Of a DNA stretch of 54,241 bases, positions 17,825-27,834 are shown in pieces. Made by a program: the position numbers and the translations under genes. Positions within the stretch are counted from its first letter, which is position 1; every line of letters starts with the position of its first letter. Source of the stretch: an uncultured Bacteroidales bacterium (lineage in GTDB: Bacteria > Bacteroidota > Bacteroidia > Bacteroidales > Bacteroidaceae); assembly GCA_902802815.1 (NCBI GenBank), contig CADCNQ010000016.1:1-54241 (forward strand). The letters are read 5' to 3'. The notes below the pieces were generated by a model, which was given only the letters and a program-made list of their open reading frames with translations, did no database searches and was not told where the DNA came from.

Positions 17825-20428
17825 TTAGTGTTTTACGCCCTTGACGAGCTTTTGTATACTGTTGAGTTTATTCAATGCCTCCAGGGGTGTGAGACTGTTG
17901 ATATCCAATCCCAGGAACTCATCGCGAATGGCAATGAGCACCGGATCGTCCAGTTTGAAGAACGACATCTGCACACCGTCGCCACCCGAAGGAGCAGCAA
18001 CGAGTCCTTTGCCCAAATCATCACGTGTCATCGACTGTTCAAGCTGCTTTAGAATCACCTCCGCTCTCTTCACAATACCAGAGGGCATACCTGCCAATCG
18101 GGCCACATGAATACCGAACGAGTGTTCCGAACCGCCCTCCTGCAGTTTGCGCAGGAACACCACCTTGCCGTCCATTTCCTTCACTGATACATTGAAATTA
18201 CGCACACGCGGGAATTTCGATGCCATCTCGTTCAACTCGTGATAATGTGTGGCGAAGAGGGTGCGGGCGTGCGCTTTCGGATTCTCGTGAATGTATTCCA
18301 CTATAGCCCACGCTATGGAGATTCCGTCGTAGGTGGATGTGCCGCGTCCGAGTTCGTCGAAAAGCACCAATGATTTCGGTGACAGATTATTGAGGATGTT
18401 GGCAGCCTCTGTCATTTCCACCATGAAAGTGCTCTCACCCAATGATATATTGTCAGAGGCTCCGACACGGGTGAATATCTTATCCACCACTCCTATACGT
18501 GCCGACTCCGCAGGGACAAACGAACCCATCTGAGCCATCAGCGTGATGAGAGCCGTCTGACGCAGCAGAGCACTCTTACCGGCCATATTCGGTCCGGTGA
18601 TGATTATTATCTGCTGGTCGCTGCTGCTCAGGTATGTGTCGTTTGCCACATATCGCTCACCTGCGGGCAACTGCTGTTCTATGACGGGATGACGGCCTCC
18701 GTGTATATCAAGCACATCACTTGTCTCCACAACGGGACGCACGTATCTGTTTCTTCCCGCCGTGAGGGCAAACGAGAGAAGGCAATCCAGGCGCGCTATC
18801 TCATTGGCGCTGTGCTGAATCTGTTCGGTGTATTGTGAAAGACGGTTCACGAGGGCCATGAATATACGGGCTTCGATGCTTTCCATCTTGTCCTGCGCCG
18901 TCACAATCTTCTCCTCATACGACTTCAGTTCCTCTGTGATGTAGCGTTCTGCCGAAACCAGAGTCTGCTTGCGTATCCAATCTGCCGGCACCTGGGAACG
19001 GTATGTGTTGCGCACCTCAAGATAATAGCCGAAAACATTGTTGAATCCCACTTTCAGGCTCTGTATTCCCGTCTTCTCTATCTCACGCTGCTGCATCTCC
19101 AGAAGATACTCCTTCCCATGGAAGGCTATTTGGCGGCAAGTGTCCAGTTCCTTGTCCACACCGTCACGTATGAATCCGCTCTTAGCCATCATTCCCGGAG
19201 GCTCCGGCACAATCTGCTGGCGTATCATCTGGCTCACCTCCTTCAATGCCTCCGCTCCGTCATCATCATTCAGTCCGAAGCGTCCTTCAGACAATCGCAG
19301 CACTACATCCCACGCTTCCAGCGACGAGGCGAGAGCCAGGAGGTCGCGCGGAGTCACGCGTCCCGTATTTATCTTGCCTACTATGCGCTCCATATCGCTT
19401 ACGCGCCGCATCTCATCGTATATCTCGTCGCGCAAGTCGGGGTTACGGAACAGTTCCTCCACCACATCCAGTCGCTCGTCAATGGCCTTGGGGTCTTTCA
19501 GGGGGAAAAGTATCCAGCGCACCAGCATGCGTCCGCCCATCGGGGTCACAGTCTGATCGATAATCTCCCTGAGCGATATACCGCCCTCAGCCATAGTGGA
19601 GACAAGTTCGAGGCTGCGTATGGTGAACTTGTCCAGACGCACATACTTATCCGTCTCGATGCGGCTGATATGTGTGACGTGCCGCAGTTGCGTGTGCTGC
19701 GTCATCTCCATATACTGCAACACCACTCCCGCAGCCACAATGCCGGCCTTCATGTGGTCAATGCCGAATCCTTTGAGGTTTTTCACCTTGAAATGCTTGC
19801 ACAGCGTCTCCTTTGCTGTCTGCTCGGAGAATGCCCAGTCGTCCATCTCGAATGTGGCCGACTGATAGTGAAGGGAGGCGAGCTTGTCGCGCCTTCCACG
19901 CTCAAAAAGCACTTCTTTGGGATTGTATCCGGACAAGAGGGAACGTACGTGCTCCGGAGTGCCCTCCGAAACGAGAAATTCGCCCGTGGAAATATCGAAG
20001 AACGACACTCCGATAGCGTTGCCCCCGAAATGCACCGCTGCCAGGAAATTGTTCTTCCCGGCCTCCAGCACTATATCGCTTTGCACCACACCCGGAGTCA
20101 CCAGTTCGGTGATACCCCGCTTCACGAGTTTCTTCGTCAGTTTGGGGTCTTCCAGCTGGTCGCAGATGGCCACCCGCATTCCTGCCCTCACAAGTTTCGG
20201 AAGATATGTCTCCAGAGCATGATACGGGAATCCCGCCATCTCCGTTGACGGCATGTTCTCCTTACCGTTATTGCGTCGTGTGAGAGTGATGCCCAACACC
20301 TCTGAGGCGGTCACGGCATCCTCTGCGTATGTCTCATAAAAATCCCCGCATCGGAACAGCAGCAAGGCATCAGGGTGCTTGGCCTTGAGGTCGTAAAACT
20401 GCCGCATCATAGGGGTTAGTTCTGCCAT
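17825..20428 (-). CDS. mutS: DNA mismatch repair protein MutS
   Basis: An 867-aa mismatch sensor. The N terminus has the mismatch-binding domain ([30 protein letters not shown], where the Phe-x-Glu wedge is usually GDFYE, present). The C-terminal ATPase carries the Walker [15 protein letters not shown] (about residue 611), [28 protein letters not shown] and FATHYHEL. Its length is normal for MutS1. It has its own promoter, divergent from leuS, and is followed at once by the small FTR-like gene. Confidence 0.97.
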   Translation of the reverse strand: MAELTPMMRQFYDLKAKHPDALLLFRCGDFYETYAEDAVTASEVLGITLTRRNNGKENMPSTEMAGFPYHALETYLPKLVRAGMRVAICDQLEDPKLTKKLVKRGITELVTPGVVQSDIVLEAGKNNFLAAVHFGGNAIGVSFFDISTGEFLVSEGTPEHVRSLLSGYNPKEVLFERGRRDKLASLHYQSATFEMDDWAFSEQTAKETLCKHFKVKNLKGFGIDHMKAGIVAAGVVLQYMEMTQHTQLRHVTHISRIETDKYVRLDKFTIRSLELVSTMAEGGISLREIIDQTVTPMGGRMLVRWILFPLKDPKAIDERLDVVEELFRNPDLRDEIYDEMRRVSDMERIVGKINTGRVTPRDLLALASSLEAWDVVLRLSEGRFGLNDDDGAEALKEVSQMIRQQIVPEPPGMMAKSGFIRDGVDKELDTCRQIAFHGKEYLLEMQQREIEKTGIQSLKVGFNNVFGYYLEVRNTYRSQVPADWIRKQTLVSAERYITEELKSYEEKIVTAQDKMESIEARIFMALVNRLSQYTEQIQHSANEIARLDCLLSFALTAGRNRYVRPVVETSDVLDIHGGRHPVIEQQLPAGERYVANDTYLSSSDQQIIIITGPNMAGKSALLRQTALITLMAQMGSFVPAESARIGVVDKIFTRVGASDNISLGESTFMVEMTEAANILNNLSPKSLVLFDELGRGTSTYDGISIAWAIVEYIHENPKAHARTLFATHYHELNEMASKFPRVRNFNVSVKEMDGKVVFLRKLQEGGSEHSFGIHVARLAGMPSGIVKRAEVILKQLEQSMTRDDLGKGLVAAPSGGDGVQMSFFKLDDPVLIAIRDEFLGLDINSLTPLEALNKLNSIQKLVKGVKH

Positions 20429-20448
20429 GTTTCTTCTATATTTGGCTA

Positions 20449-20456
20449 CAAAGGTA
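20449..20456 (-). promoter_or_regulatory. -7 box of mutS
   Basis: TACCTTTG on the reverse strand lies 20 nt upstream of the mutS ATG; expected start near 20443. The leuS -7 box is 43 bp away on the other strand, so the two divergent promoters share a T-rich core. Confidence 0.6.
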
Positions 20457-20498
20457 ATAAAAAACTTTTCCTTTTCTTTTTCTCATCTTTTTTTTTTG

Positions 20499-20506
20499 TA
20501 CTTTTG
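20499..20506 (+). promoter_or_regulatory. -7 box of leuS
   Basis: TACTTTTG, followed by GCGGGCG, matches TAnnTTTG and lies 21 nt upstream of the ATG at 20528. Its position rules out the TTG start at 20504, which would lie inside the promoter. Confidence 0.65.
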
Positions 20507-20527
20507 CGGGCGAATTTATACATTATT

Positions 20528-23377
20528 ATGGCAAAAGAATATAATTTTAGAGAGATTGAACAGAAGTGGCATCGTATCTGGACGGAACAGAAAACGTATC
20601 AGGTGACAGAGAATGCCAATGCCCCGAAATACTATGTTCTCAACATGTTCCCCTACCCCAGCGGTGCGGGTCTTCATGTGGGTCATCCTCTGGGGTATAT
20701 TGCTTCCGACATCTACGCCCGCTACAAACGTCTGCAGGGTTTCAACGTGCTCAACCCGATGGGCTACGATGCTTACGGCCTGCCTGCCGAGCAGTATGCC
20801 ATCAAGACTGGTCAGCATCCCGAGAAGACCACATTTGCCAACATCGACCGCTATCGCGAGCAGTTGGACAAAATCGGCTTCAGTTTCGACTGGGATCGCG
20901 AGGTGCGCACCTGCACCCCCGACTACTACAAGTGGACACAGTGGGCATTCCAGAAAATGTACAACTCGTATTTCGATGAGGAACTGCAGAAGGCACAGCC
21001 CATAGAGCGACTCATTGAAAAGTTCAAGGCAGAAGGCAAGTGGCCCTCTGACGAGAAGTCACAGAGCGACCTGCTGATGCAATACCGCATCGCCTATCTG
21101 GGCGAGACGATGGTGAACTGGTGTCCTGCGCTTGGCACCGTTCTGGCCAACGACGAGGTGGTCAACGGCGTGAGCGAACGCGGCGGTTTCCCTGTGGAGC
21201 AAAAGAAGATGCGCCAATGGTGCCTGCGCGTCAGCGCTTACAGCCAGCGCCTGCTGGACGGCCTGGACACCATCCAGTGGAGCGAGAGCATCAAGGAGAC
21301 GCAGAAGAACTGGATAGGACGCTCAGAGGGTACTGAGGTGGAGATAAAGGTGGCCGACAGCGATGTGGCCTTCACCATCTTCACCACCCGTGCCGACACC
21401 ATGTTCGGTGTCACCTTCTTCGTGTTGGCTCCAGAGAGTGAATTGGTGGATAAGGTGACGACACCCGAACAGCGCGCTGCCGTTGACGAATACGTCAAAT
21501 ATGTTAAGAGCCGCACCGAACGCGAGCGCATGATCGACCACACCGTCACGGGTGTTTTCTCCGGTGCCTACGGTATAAATCCCATCACGGGCGACAAGTG
21601 CCCCATATATGTGGCAGAATACGTACTGGCCGGCTACGGAACGGGTGCCATTATGGCCGTGCCTGCCCACGACAGCCGCGACTACGCTTTTGCCAAACAC
21701 TTCAACCTGCCCATCATCCCTCTTGTGGAAGGTGCTGATGTCAGCGAGGAGAGCTATGATGCCAAGGAAGGCATTGTGATGAATTCTCCCGTAAGTCCGG
21801 ACAAGAGTGTGAACTACGACGGCGAGAGCCTGAATCTCAACGGAAAGACCATCAAAGAAGCCATCGCAGAGACCAAACGCTTTGTGAAGGCTCACCGTCT
21901 GGGCCGTGTGAAGGTGAACTACCGTCTGCGTGATGCCATCTTCAGCCGCCAGCGCTATTGGGGCGAACCCTTCCCCGTTTACTACAAGAACGGTATTCCC
22001 CGGATGATTCCCGAGGAGTGCCTTCCCATTGAGCTGCCTCAGGTTGACAAGTTCCTGCCCACCGAAACGGGCGAGCCTCCTTTGGGCAATGCCCAGGTAT
22101 GGGCTTGGGACGAGCAAAACCGCAAGATTGTGGACAAGAGCCTCATCGACGGAAAGACCGTCTTCCCCATCGAACTCTACACTATGCCCGGTTTTGCGGG
22201 CAGCAGTGCCTACTATCTGCGCTACATGGATCCTCACAACGACAAGGCTCTGGTGAGCGAGAAGGCTGCATCCTACTGGCAGAACGTAGACCTTTACGTG
22301 GGTGGTAGCGAGCACGCTACAGGCCACCTGATATACAGCCGTTTCTGGAACAAATTCCTCTTCGACCTCGGTATCAGCAAGAAGGACGAACCCTTCCAGA
22401 AACTCATCAATCAGGGTATGATTCAGGGCTGGTCGAGCTTCGTATATCGCCTGAGAAACACCAACAAGTTTGTCAGCTTCGATCTCCTGGACGAGCAGTA
22501 CGACGACGCGAAGAAGAAGAGCCTCTACTACTATCAGGGCACTGAGGCCGACCCCGTATATGCCGACATCAGTATGGTGAGCGGCAACGTGCTGGATGTG
22601 GCTAAAATCCGTGAGTGGACGGTCGAGTTCCGCGATGCTGAGTTCATCCTGAACCAAAACGGCCAGTATATCGTGAATCAGGCCATTGAGAAAATGTCCA
22701 AATCGAAATACAACGTGGTGAATCCCGACGACATCTGCGAAAAATACGGTGCCGACACCTTGCGTCTCTATGAGATGTTCCTCGGCCCCATCGAGCAGTC
22801 GAAGCCCTGGGACGTAGCCGGTATCGACGGCTGTTTCCGCTTCCTCAAGAAGTTCTGGAGCCTCTATTGGGACAAGGACGGCAATCTGACAGCAGACGAT
22901 TCGGAGCCTACCGCCGACAATATGAAGACCTTGCACAAACTCATCAAGAAGGTGACGTCGGATATTGAGGAATTCTCCTACAACACCAGCATCTCTGCCT
23001 TCATGGTAGCTGTGAACGAACTCTACAGCCAGAAGTGCCGCAGCCGTCAGGTGCTGTCCCAGCTGCCCGTTGTCATCGCTCCCTTCGCTCCTCACATCGC
23101 AGAGGAACTGTGGAGCGCTCTGGGCAACAACAGCAGCGTGTGCGATGCCTCCTGGCCAGTTTTCGACGAGAAGTATCTCGTGGAGAGCACCGTCACACTC
23201 GGCGTGCAGTTCAACGGCAAGGTGCGCTTCTCTATGGCTTTCCCCGCCGATGCCAAGTCCGACGAGATGGTGGCTCAGGTGGTGAATTCCGAAGAGGCAA
23301 AGCGCTACCTCGAGGGTCACGAGATAGTGAAGACCATCGCTGTGCCCGGCCGCATCGTGAACATCGTGATAAAGTAA
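20528..23377 (+). CDS. leuS: Leucyl-tRNA synthetase
   Basis: A 949-aa class I synthetase charging tRNA-Leu. HIGH motif is HVGH at residues 50-53 ([12 protein letters not shown]) and KMSKS motif is EKMSKSKYN near 722. The editing domain shows [19 protein letters not shown] and [12 protein letters not shown]. Between them is the insert with [19 protein letters not shown] 20528 ([14 protein letters not shown]) is chosen because the upstream TTG lies in the -7 box. First gene of a leuS-yitT-rdgB run; 18 nt to the next start. Confidence 0.97.
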   Translation: MAKEYNFREIEQKWHRIWTEQKTYQVTENANAPKYYVLNMFPYPSGAGLHVGHPLGYIASDIYARYKRLQGFNVLNPMGYDAYGLPAEQYAIKTGQHPEKTTFANIDRYREQLDKIGFSFDWDREVRTCTPDYYKWTQWAFQKMYNSYFDEELQKAQPIERLIEKFKAEGKWPSDEKSQSDLLMQYRIAYLGETMVNWCPALGTVLANDEVVNGVSERGGFPVEQKKMRQWCLRVSAYSQRLLDGLDTIQWSESIKETQKNWIGRSEGTEVEIKVADSDVAFTIFTTRADTMFGVTFFVLAPESELVDKVTTPEQRAAVDEYVKYVKSRTERERMIDHTVTGVFSGAYGINPITGDKCPIYVAEYVLAGYGTGAIMAVPAHDSRDYAFAKHFNLPIIPLVEGADVSEESYDAKEGIVMNSPVSPDKSVNYDGESLNLNGKTIKEAIAETKRFVKAHRLGRVKVNYRLRDAIFSRQRYWGEPFPVYYKNGIPRMIPEECLPIELPQVDKFLPTETGEPPLGNAQVWAWDEQNRKIVDKSLIDGKTVFPIELYTMPGFAGSSAYYLRYMDPHNDKALVSEKAASYWQNVDLYVGGSEHATGHLIYSRFWNKFLFDLGISKKDEPFQKLINQGMIQGWSSFVYRLRNTNKFVSFDLLDEQYDDAKKKSLYYYQGTEADPVYADISMVSGNVLDVAKIREWTVEFRDAEFILNQNGQYIVNQAIEKMSKSKYNVVNPDDICEKYGADTLRLYEMFLGPIEQSKPWDVAGIDGCFRFLKKFWSLYWDKDGNLTADDSEPTADNMKTLHKLIKKVTSDIEEFSYNTSISAFMVAVNELYSQKCRSRQVLSQLPVVIAPFAPHIAEELWSALGNNSSVCDASWPVFDEKYLVESTVTLGVQFNGKVRFSMAFPADAKSDEMVAQVVNSEEAKRYLEGHEIVKTIAVPGRIVNIVIK

Positions 23378-23395
23378 CCCGTCGCTTCCTATACG

Positions 23396-24580
23396 ATGTC
23401 CAGGCACATCATCATCGACTACAAGGAGGTGTGGGCCGAACTGCGCGATTTCATCATGATATCCATCGGTTCGGCACTCTATTGCGCCGCAGTGACTTTC
23501 TTCATGCTGCCCTACGAACTCACCACAGGAGGTGTGTCGGGTGTGTCGCTGGTCGTCTACTACTGTTCGGGCATTCCCGTGCAGCTCACCTACGCTGCCA
23601 TCAATGTTGTCTTCCTTCTCGCTGCCGTCAAGGTGCTGGGATGGCGCTTCTGCGTCAAGACCATCTTCGCCGTCTCAATGTCCACATTGTGGCTGTGGCT
23701 GTTCCAGTTTCTGGCACGCGACCCGGTGACGCACGCTCTGCCTCATCTGGTGGGCGACGAACTCTTCATGGCGTGTGTCCTGGGCAGTATCATCATGGGC
23801 GTGGGCCTCAGTTTCTGCTTTTTGGCCAACGGAAGCATGGGCGGTACGGACATCATTGCCGCGATGGTGAACAAATACAAGGATGTGAGTCTCGGCCAGA
23901 TGATTATGTCGTGCGACATCATCATCATCTCCTCCTGCTATTTCGTGTTCAACGACTGGCAGAGAGTCATCTTCGGTTTCGTCTTCCTCATCCTCTCCAG
24001 CATCACTCTCGACTACTGTGTGCGTCGCCAGCACCAGTCGGTGGAGTTCAAGATATTCTCGCGCAATCATGCCGGCATCGCCGCTGAGATAACCCGTCAC
24101 GGTTTCGGTGTCACAGTGCTTGATGGCAAGGGCTGGTGGACACAGACGGAGCGCAAGGTGCTCATCTGCATCGTGCGCAAGAGTCACACCCGCGAGGTGA
24201 TGCGCTACATCAAGAAGATAGACCCCTACGCCTTCTTCTCCGTCACCCGTGTGCAGAGCGTCTACGGCGAGGGCTTCGACACCGTCAAGACGCGCCTCGA
24301 CAACCAGAAACCCATCCTCGTTTTCGTCACCTCCGACGAACGCCGTCTGGAGAAGATGCACAATGCCCTCGACGACTTCTTCGATCTTCGCAGCACTGAG
24401 GACATCGGATGTGACATCAAGGACGCCCGCTATATCAAACGCTTCTATGCCTTCAACGCCTTCCAGGAGGACGGCGGGCATATCACTCTCATCACCGGCA
24501 CCTACAACAATGTGGAGCAGGAGCACCGCCTTGAAGGACCGGATGCCGTCAAACAACTCATTGCACTATGCACACACTGA
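23396..24580 (+). CDS. YitT-family membrane protein with extra C-terminal domain
   Basis: A 394-aa protein. Five or six hydrophobic helices fill residues about 15-205 (ISIGSALYCAAVTFFMLPYELTTGG is the usual YitT start, and the GSMGGTDIIA motif is present). A DUF2179 cytoplasmic domain follows at about 220-290 (ERKVLICIVRKSHTREV, DPYAFFSVTRVQSVYGEGF). Known YitT proteins of about 290 aa end there. This one continues for about 100 residues (ILVFVTSDERRLEKMHNALDD onward) with no family I recognise. Transported substrate unknown. Overlaps rdgB by 13 bp. Confidence 0.85.
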   Translation: MSRHIIIDYKEVWAELRDFIMISIGSALYCAAVTFFMLPYELTTGGVSGVSLVVYYCSGIPVQLTYAAINVVFLLAAVKVLGWRFCVKTIFAVSMSTLWLWLFQFLARDPVTHALPHLVGDELFMACVLGSIIMGVGLSFCFLANGSMGGTDIIAAMVNKYKDVSLGQMIMSCDIIIISSCYFVFNDWQRVIFGFVFLILSSITLDYCVRRQHQSVEFKIFSRNHAGIAAEITRHGFGVTVLDGKGWWTQTERKVLICIVRKSHTREVMRYIKKIDPYAFFSVTRVQSVYGEGFDTVKTRLDNQKPILVFVTSDERRLEKMHNALDDFFDLRSTEDIGCDIKDARYIKRFYAFNAFQEDGGHITLITGTYNNVEQEHRLEGPDAVKQLIALCTH

Positions 24581-25161
24581 TTATGGCGACGAACAACGAG
24601 CACAAGTTGCGCGAGGTTCGTCAGATACTTGGAGACAGATACGACATCAAGGGACTTGCCGATATCGGCTGTCATGAGGACATTCCCGAGAACGGCAGCA
24701 CGTTTGAGGAGAACGCGCTCCAAAAGGCACGCTACGTGCACGAGCACTACGGTGTCGACTGCTTTGCCGACGACAGCGGACTTGAGGTGGACGCCCTCGG
24801 AGGCGAACCCGGCATCTTCACGGCGCGCTACGCTGCCGTCAACGGTTATGGCGACGGTCACGACAGCTCGGCCAACATACGTCTGCTGCTGGAGCGTCTG
24901 CAGGGCGAGAACAACCGCCGTGCTCGTTTCCGCACAGCCATCGCCCTCATCAGGGACGGACGCGAACGCCTCTTCGAAGGTGTCGTGGAGGGTAATATCA
25001 CCACTGAACTGCGAGGCACCGACGGTTTCGGCTACGACCCCGTCTTCTCTCCTCTCGACAGGGATATCACCTTTGCTGAAATGGGGCCTGACGAGAAAAA
25101 CCGCATCAGCCACCGCGCGCGTGCCGTCGAGGCTCTTGTGCGCGGTTTATCCGAAGAATAA
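24568..25161 (+). CDS. rdgB: Non-canonical purine NTP pyrophosphatase (RdgB/HAM1)
   Basis: A 197-aa house-cleaning enzyme that hydrolyses dITP, XTP and ITP to monophosphates. Family motifs are complete: MATNNEHKLREV at the start, STFEENALQKARYV, FADDSGLEVDALGGEPGIFTARYA, GTDGFGYDPVF, FAEMGPDEKNRISHRARA. Its start lies inside the end of the yitT gene. Its end overlaps the 3' end of the convergent SpmAB gene by 15 bp, so the two stop regions share sequence. Confidence 0.95.
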   Translation: MHTLIMATNNEHKLREVRQILGDRYDIKGLADIGCHEDIPENGSTFEENALQKARYVHEHYGVDCFADDSGLEVDALGGEPGIFTARYAAVNGYGDGHDSSANIRLLLERLQGENNRRARFRTAIALIRDGRERLFEGVVEGNITTELRGTDGFGYDPVFSPLDRDITFAEMGPDEKNRISHRARAVEALVRGLSEE

Positions 25162-26376
25162 GTATGCTATTACGATGGCTGCCACCACACCGCAGAGGTC
25201 GGTGAGCAGTCCTGCTGCCACAGCATGACGTGTGTGGCGCACTCCCACGCTGCCGAAATACACGGCCAGGATATAGAACGTCGTATCTGTGGCTCCCTGG
25301 AAGATGCACGAGAGACGGCCCACGAAGGAGTCGGCTCCGTAGGTGGTCATTGCGTCCACCATCAATCCTCTTGCACCGCTTCCCGAGAGGGGTTTCATCA
25401 GCGCCGTCGGGAGTGCGGCCACCCAGTCGGTGCGGCATCCCAGCCATGCGACAGCCTTCTCCAGAGCGTCCACACACAGCGTCATCGCCCCAGAGGCGCG
25501 AAACACGCCTATTGCCACCAGTATTGCCACCAGATATGGAATGATGCGCACAGCGGTCTCAAAACCTCCCTTGGCGCCCTCCACGAAAACCTCATAGACA
25601 TTGATGCGCTTGCGCATTCCCGACACGATGAAGAGGCACATGATGCCGAACAGCACCACGTTGCTCACCAGTGTGCTCCACTGGTTCATCGTCTCGCGGT
25701 CCACCTGTGTCGAGAGCCACACACATCCGCTCACCAGCAGACAGAGCCCCAGCATCGTACCCATCAGCACGCGGTTCATGAGATTTATCTTCTGATAGAG
25801 ACTTGTGATGACGATGCCCGACAGCGTTGCAACGGTTGTGGCAAGAAGTATGGGTATGAATATGTCGGTGGGATGTGCAGCCCCGAGCTGTGCCCTATAG
25901 ACGAGTATGCTCACGGGGATGAGTGTGAGTCCGCTGGTGTTGAGCACAAGGAACATTATCATCGGATTCGTTGCCGTATCCTTCTTTGGATTGAGTTCCT
26001 GCAGTGATTCCATCGCCTTGAGACCGAGCGGTGTGGCTGCGTTGTCCAGACCCAGCATGTTGGCCGATATGTTCATGAAGATATGTCCGAAGGCGGGGTG
26101 TCCTTTGGGCACATCTGGGAAGAGACGCGAGAAGAGGGGCGTCAGCGCCTTGGATATCACTCCCACGAGGCCGCTTTTCTCTCCTATGTTCATGAATCCC
26201 ATCCACAGCGAGAGCACTCCCGTGAGTCCGAGTGATATCTCGAAACCAGTCTTTGCGCTGTCGAACGTAGCGTCCACGATGGCGGGAAAGACCGTGAGAT
26301 CTCCCATTAGTGCAGCTCCCACGGCAAACACCATTGCCGTGAGGAAGAAACAAATCCAAATGTAGTTCAGTACCAT
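25147..26376 (-). CDS. SpmA-SpmB fusion, nucleoside-recognition-domain membrane protein
   Basis: A 409-aa protein from ATG at 26376 (MVLNYIWICFF). It joins two Gate/nucleoside-recognition membrane domains that are separate SpmA and SpmB proteins in Bacillus; here they mark a non-sporulating Bacteroidetes. The SpmA half shows GLTGVLSLWMGFMNIGEKSG and NMLGLDNAATPLGLKAMESL; the SpmB half shows IPYLVAILVAIGVFRASGA, ALMKPLSGSGARGLMVDAM and FQGATDTTFYILAVYFGSVG. Substrate unknown. The -7 box ends 8 nt before the ATG, so the message is nearly leaderless; the longer ORF to 26451 would begin upstream of the promoter. Confidence 0.92.
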   Translation of the reverse strand: MVLNYIWICFFLTAMVFAVGAALMGDLTVFPAIVDATFDSAKTGFEISLGLTGVLSLWMGFMNIGEKSGLVGVISKALTPLFSRLFPDVPKGHPAFGHIFMNISANMLGLDNAATPLGLKAMESLQELNPKKDTATNPMIMFLVLNTSGLTLIPVSILVYRAQLGAAHPTDIFIPILLATTVATLSGIVITSLYQKINLMNRVLMGTMLGLCLLVSGCVWLSTQVDRETMNQWSTLVSNVVLFGIMCLFIVSGMRKRINVYEVFVEGAKGGFETAVRIIPYLVAILVAIGVFRASGAMTLCVDALEKAVAWLGCRTDWVAALPTALMKPLSGSGARGLMVDAMTTYGADSFVGRLSCIFQGATDTTFYILAVYFGSVGVRHTRHAVAAGLLTDLCGVVAAIVIAYLFFG

Positions 26377-26384
26377 ATCGGGTG

Positions 26385-26440
26385 CAAAGATACGAAAATT
26401 AGTTGACAAGTTGACGAGTTGACAAGTAAACAAGTTGTTA
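26385..26440 (-). promoter_or_regulatory. spmAB promoter with 5 x 8-bp array
   Basis: On the reverse strand the -7 box TATCTTTG (26385-26392) is preceded by AATTTTCG. Before that are five 8-bp units (26401-26440; on the forward strand AGTTGACA and variants), which read as TGTCAACT on the reverse strand. Same layout as the ssrA and 12451 promoters. Confidence 0.6.
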
Positions 26441-26512
26441 CTTTTTAGCAAATGACTGACATATCATGCAAAAATGTGACTCCGACAAAAACTCGCAAAC
26501 ACACACAAAATA

Positions 26513-26734
26513 TACATTTGCACCATATCAAGCAGGTCGCAGGCTCACTATTTGTTTGTTATTTCATCCTTACTTTTTCGTTATATGTTCGATAGAAAAT
26601 CGAACAACTAACGGAGAACTATCGAACAACTATCGAAGAACTAACGGAGAAATGTGGAATCAGCTTGCTCTTTGGTGGCTTTTTGGTGGCATACTAAATG
26701 CACATTATTGATACCTTCCTGCTATAAGTAAGCA
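26513..26734 (+). other. Gene-free stretch with lone -7-like box and 11-bp array
   Basis: I see no credible gene between the spmAB promoter and the HepT terminator. TACATTTG (26513-26520) looks like a forward -7 box, but the only ORF after it is a short low-complexity reading frame. The notable content is the 11-bp array listed separately. Confidence 0.4.
26598..26652 (+). repeat. 11-bp tandem array, five units
   Basis: Five contiguous 11-bp units with consensus TATCGAACAAC (variants TAACGGAGAAC, TATCGAAGAAC). An 11-bp period cannot be a coding repeat. A second array of the same period and similar core lies at 35875-35951. Confidence 0.75.
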
Positions 26735-26767
26735 CAAAAAAGACGGAGCGACATTGCTGCCACTCCG
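26735..26767 (-). terminator. Repeated terminator element, copy 1 (after hepT)
   Basis: Reverse-strand hairpin CGGAGTGGC...GTCGCTCCG (26744-26767) followed by TCTTTTTT. Lies 21 nt after the HepT stop codon. One of four near-identical copies in the window. Confidence 0.8.
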
Positions 26768-26788
26768 CCGGTATTGTCAGCGGAGCAC

Positions 26789-27166
26789 TTACAAGATATC
26801 TGACTTCATCTTATGTAGTGTGGCCAACATTGGCGGTAGTTCATTCTTTACGACCTCAAAAATGACCTCGGCATCCAAGTCAAAATAGTTATGTGCGATA
26901 ACATCGCGCAGGCCCTTGGCTCCTTTCCAGTCAATGTTAGGATAACGCGAAAGCAAGGTGCCGTCTGTTAATTTGTCCAAGCCCTTCAGACTCTCACCCA
27001 TCACAATAAGCAGCATACTGGTGCTTTCGAGCCTCTCCATACCCCAAGGCGTTTCCAAATAATCGTTGACACACGATACTGGCTCGGATTGACTGATAAT
27101 CCGGGTAACAGTGGTAATGGTCTTGTCCAACAGGGAATGTGTCTCGTCGCTATACATAAACGCCAT
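26789..27166 (-). CDS. hepT: HepT-like HEPN toxin
   Basis: A 125-aa all-helical HEPN protein. The toxin's RNase motif RX4HXY is intact as R-DVIA-H-N-Y (GLRDVIAHNYFDLD, near residue 95), with the family's ERLESTSMLLIVMGESLKGLDKL helix before it. HepT cleaves RNA unless its Tyr is modified by its MntA partner. I chose ATG 27166 (MAFMYSDETH), which overlaps the mntA stop region by 17 bp; ATG 27157 is an equally possible start. The gene lies directly downstream of mntA in the order usual for these pairs. Confidence 0.88.
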   Translation of the reverse strand: MAFMYSDETHSLLDKTITTVTRIISQSEPVSCVNDYLETPWGMERLESTSMLLIVMGESLKGLDKLTDGTLLSRYPNIDWKGAKGLRDVIAHNYFDLDAEVIFEVVKNELPPMLATLHKMKSDIL

Positions 27167-27443
27167 CACGATTGATATTACGCAGAAGGAGCTGGTCCAT
27201 ATCGTCGCGCAGACGCACCACATCAACGGGACGTCCGAAGAGCTCTTTCAGTTCTTCCCGTATATGCACCAGAGTGAACAATTTGGGTTCCTTCAGGCTG
27301 ACGCAGACATCCACATCACTATTATCTGTTTGCTCGTCTCGGGCTACAGAACCGAAAATACCGATTCGGGTCACCCCATACCTTTTGGCCGCAATGGCTT
27401 TGTATGAAGTAAGCAAACTCAAAATCTCACTTTTCGATTTCAT
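27150..27443 (-). CDS. mntA: MntA-like nucleotidyltransferase antitoxin
   Basis: A 97-aa minimal nucleotidyltransferase. The GSX10DXD signature is exact: GS-VARDEQTDNS-DVD (about residues 31-45), followed by VCVSLKEPKLFTLVHIREEL and the third acidic position in RPVDVVRL. Known MntA enzymes transfer AMP from ATP to the Tyr of HepT and thereby silence it. Its promoter is a perfect consensus, and hepT overlaps it downstream. Confidence 0.92.
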   Translation of the reverse strand: MKSKSEILSLLTSYKAIAAKRYGVTRIGIFGSVARDEQTDNSDVDVCVSLKEPKLFTLVHIREELKELFGRPVDVVRLRDDMDQLLLRNINRDGVYV

Positions 27444-27467
27444 AGCTTTTTCTCTCCTTTCTCACCG

Positions 27468-27499
27468 CAAAAGTACGATATTTTTCCGATTCAAGCAAA
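27468..27499 (-). promoter_or_regulatory. Promoter of mntA-hepT
   Basis: Reverse strand: TTTG (27496-27499), 20-nt spacer, TACTTTTG (27468-27475). Full consensus; the ATG is 24 nt after the box. Confidence 0.8.
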
Positions 27500-27542
27500 C
27501 TTTTTTCTCATTTTCTTATTTTCTCACCCACGTTTTTGTGCA

Positions 27543-27575
27543 CAAAAAAGACGGAGCGATATTTCTGCCACTCCG
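27543..27575 (-). terminator. Repeated terminator element, copy 2 (after small module protein)
   Basis: Reverse-strand hairpin with CGGAG/CTCCG ends (27552-27575) followed by TCTTTTTTG. The 88 bp upstream of it, including the end of the small gene, are almost identical to 31166-31254. Confidence 0.85.
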
Positions 27576-27649
27576 CCGGTATTGTATCTGTAACAGGTAT
27601 CAGACCTCGGCCTTCTTACCTCTTACTTCTTACATCGTGCTCTGCACGC

Positions 27650-27823
27650 TTACCATTCTTCCCAAGCGTCGGGAGAAGATATATTGATATCCTCCTCTAT
27701 TATTTCGCGAGCACCAGCGATACCATCTTGCGTGCCACCGAGTTGGAGAGATGAATTCGCAATCAGTGTCTCTGTCTCGATACTTACGACCGTGTTCTTG
27801 GGCTCAATATATATCTTTTTCAT
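27650..27823 (-). CDS. Small 'MKKxYIEP' module protein (57 aa)
   Basis: A 57-aa protein that begins MKKIYIEPKNTVVSI and ends GAREIIEEDINISSPDAWEEW. The one at 31240-31431 has the same ends (MKKTYIEPKNTVVAL and GAREVIDVPDVWEEW) around a different middle. Short proteins starting with this Lys/Tyr/Pro pattern are, from memory, frequent in Bacteroidales and have no known function. It has no signal peptide or membrane helix. A central LQLGG resembles the LQVGG and MQAGS of the other two. It lies 63 nt after the large secreted protein's stop codon and before a terminator, so it is the last gene of a two-gene unit. Confidence 0.75.
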   Translation of the reverse strand: MKKIYIEPKNTVVSIETETLIANSSLQLGGTQDGIAGAREIIEEDINISSPDAWEEW

Positions 27824-27834
27824 TTTTTTATTAT

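Noticed and set aside
21323..23407. 694-codon reverse open frame over leuS
   Set aside because: It lies wholly opposite a complete LeuS with HIGH and KMSKS motifs; its translation is His/Val-rich with no domain.
26466..26711. 81-codon forward frame through the 11-bp array
   Set aside because: The array has an 11-bp period that breaks codon phase, the translation is low-complexity, and its TAnnTTTG box lies downstream of the start.
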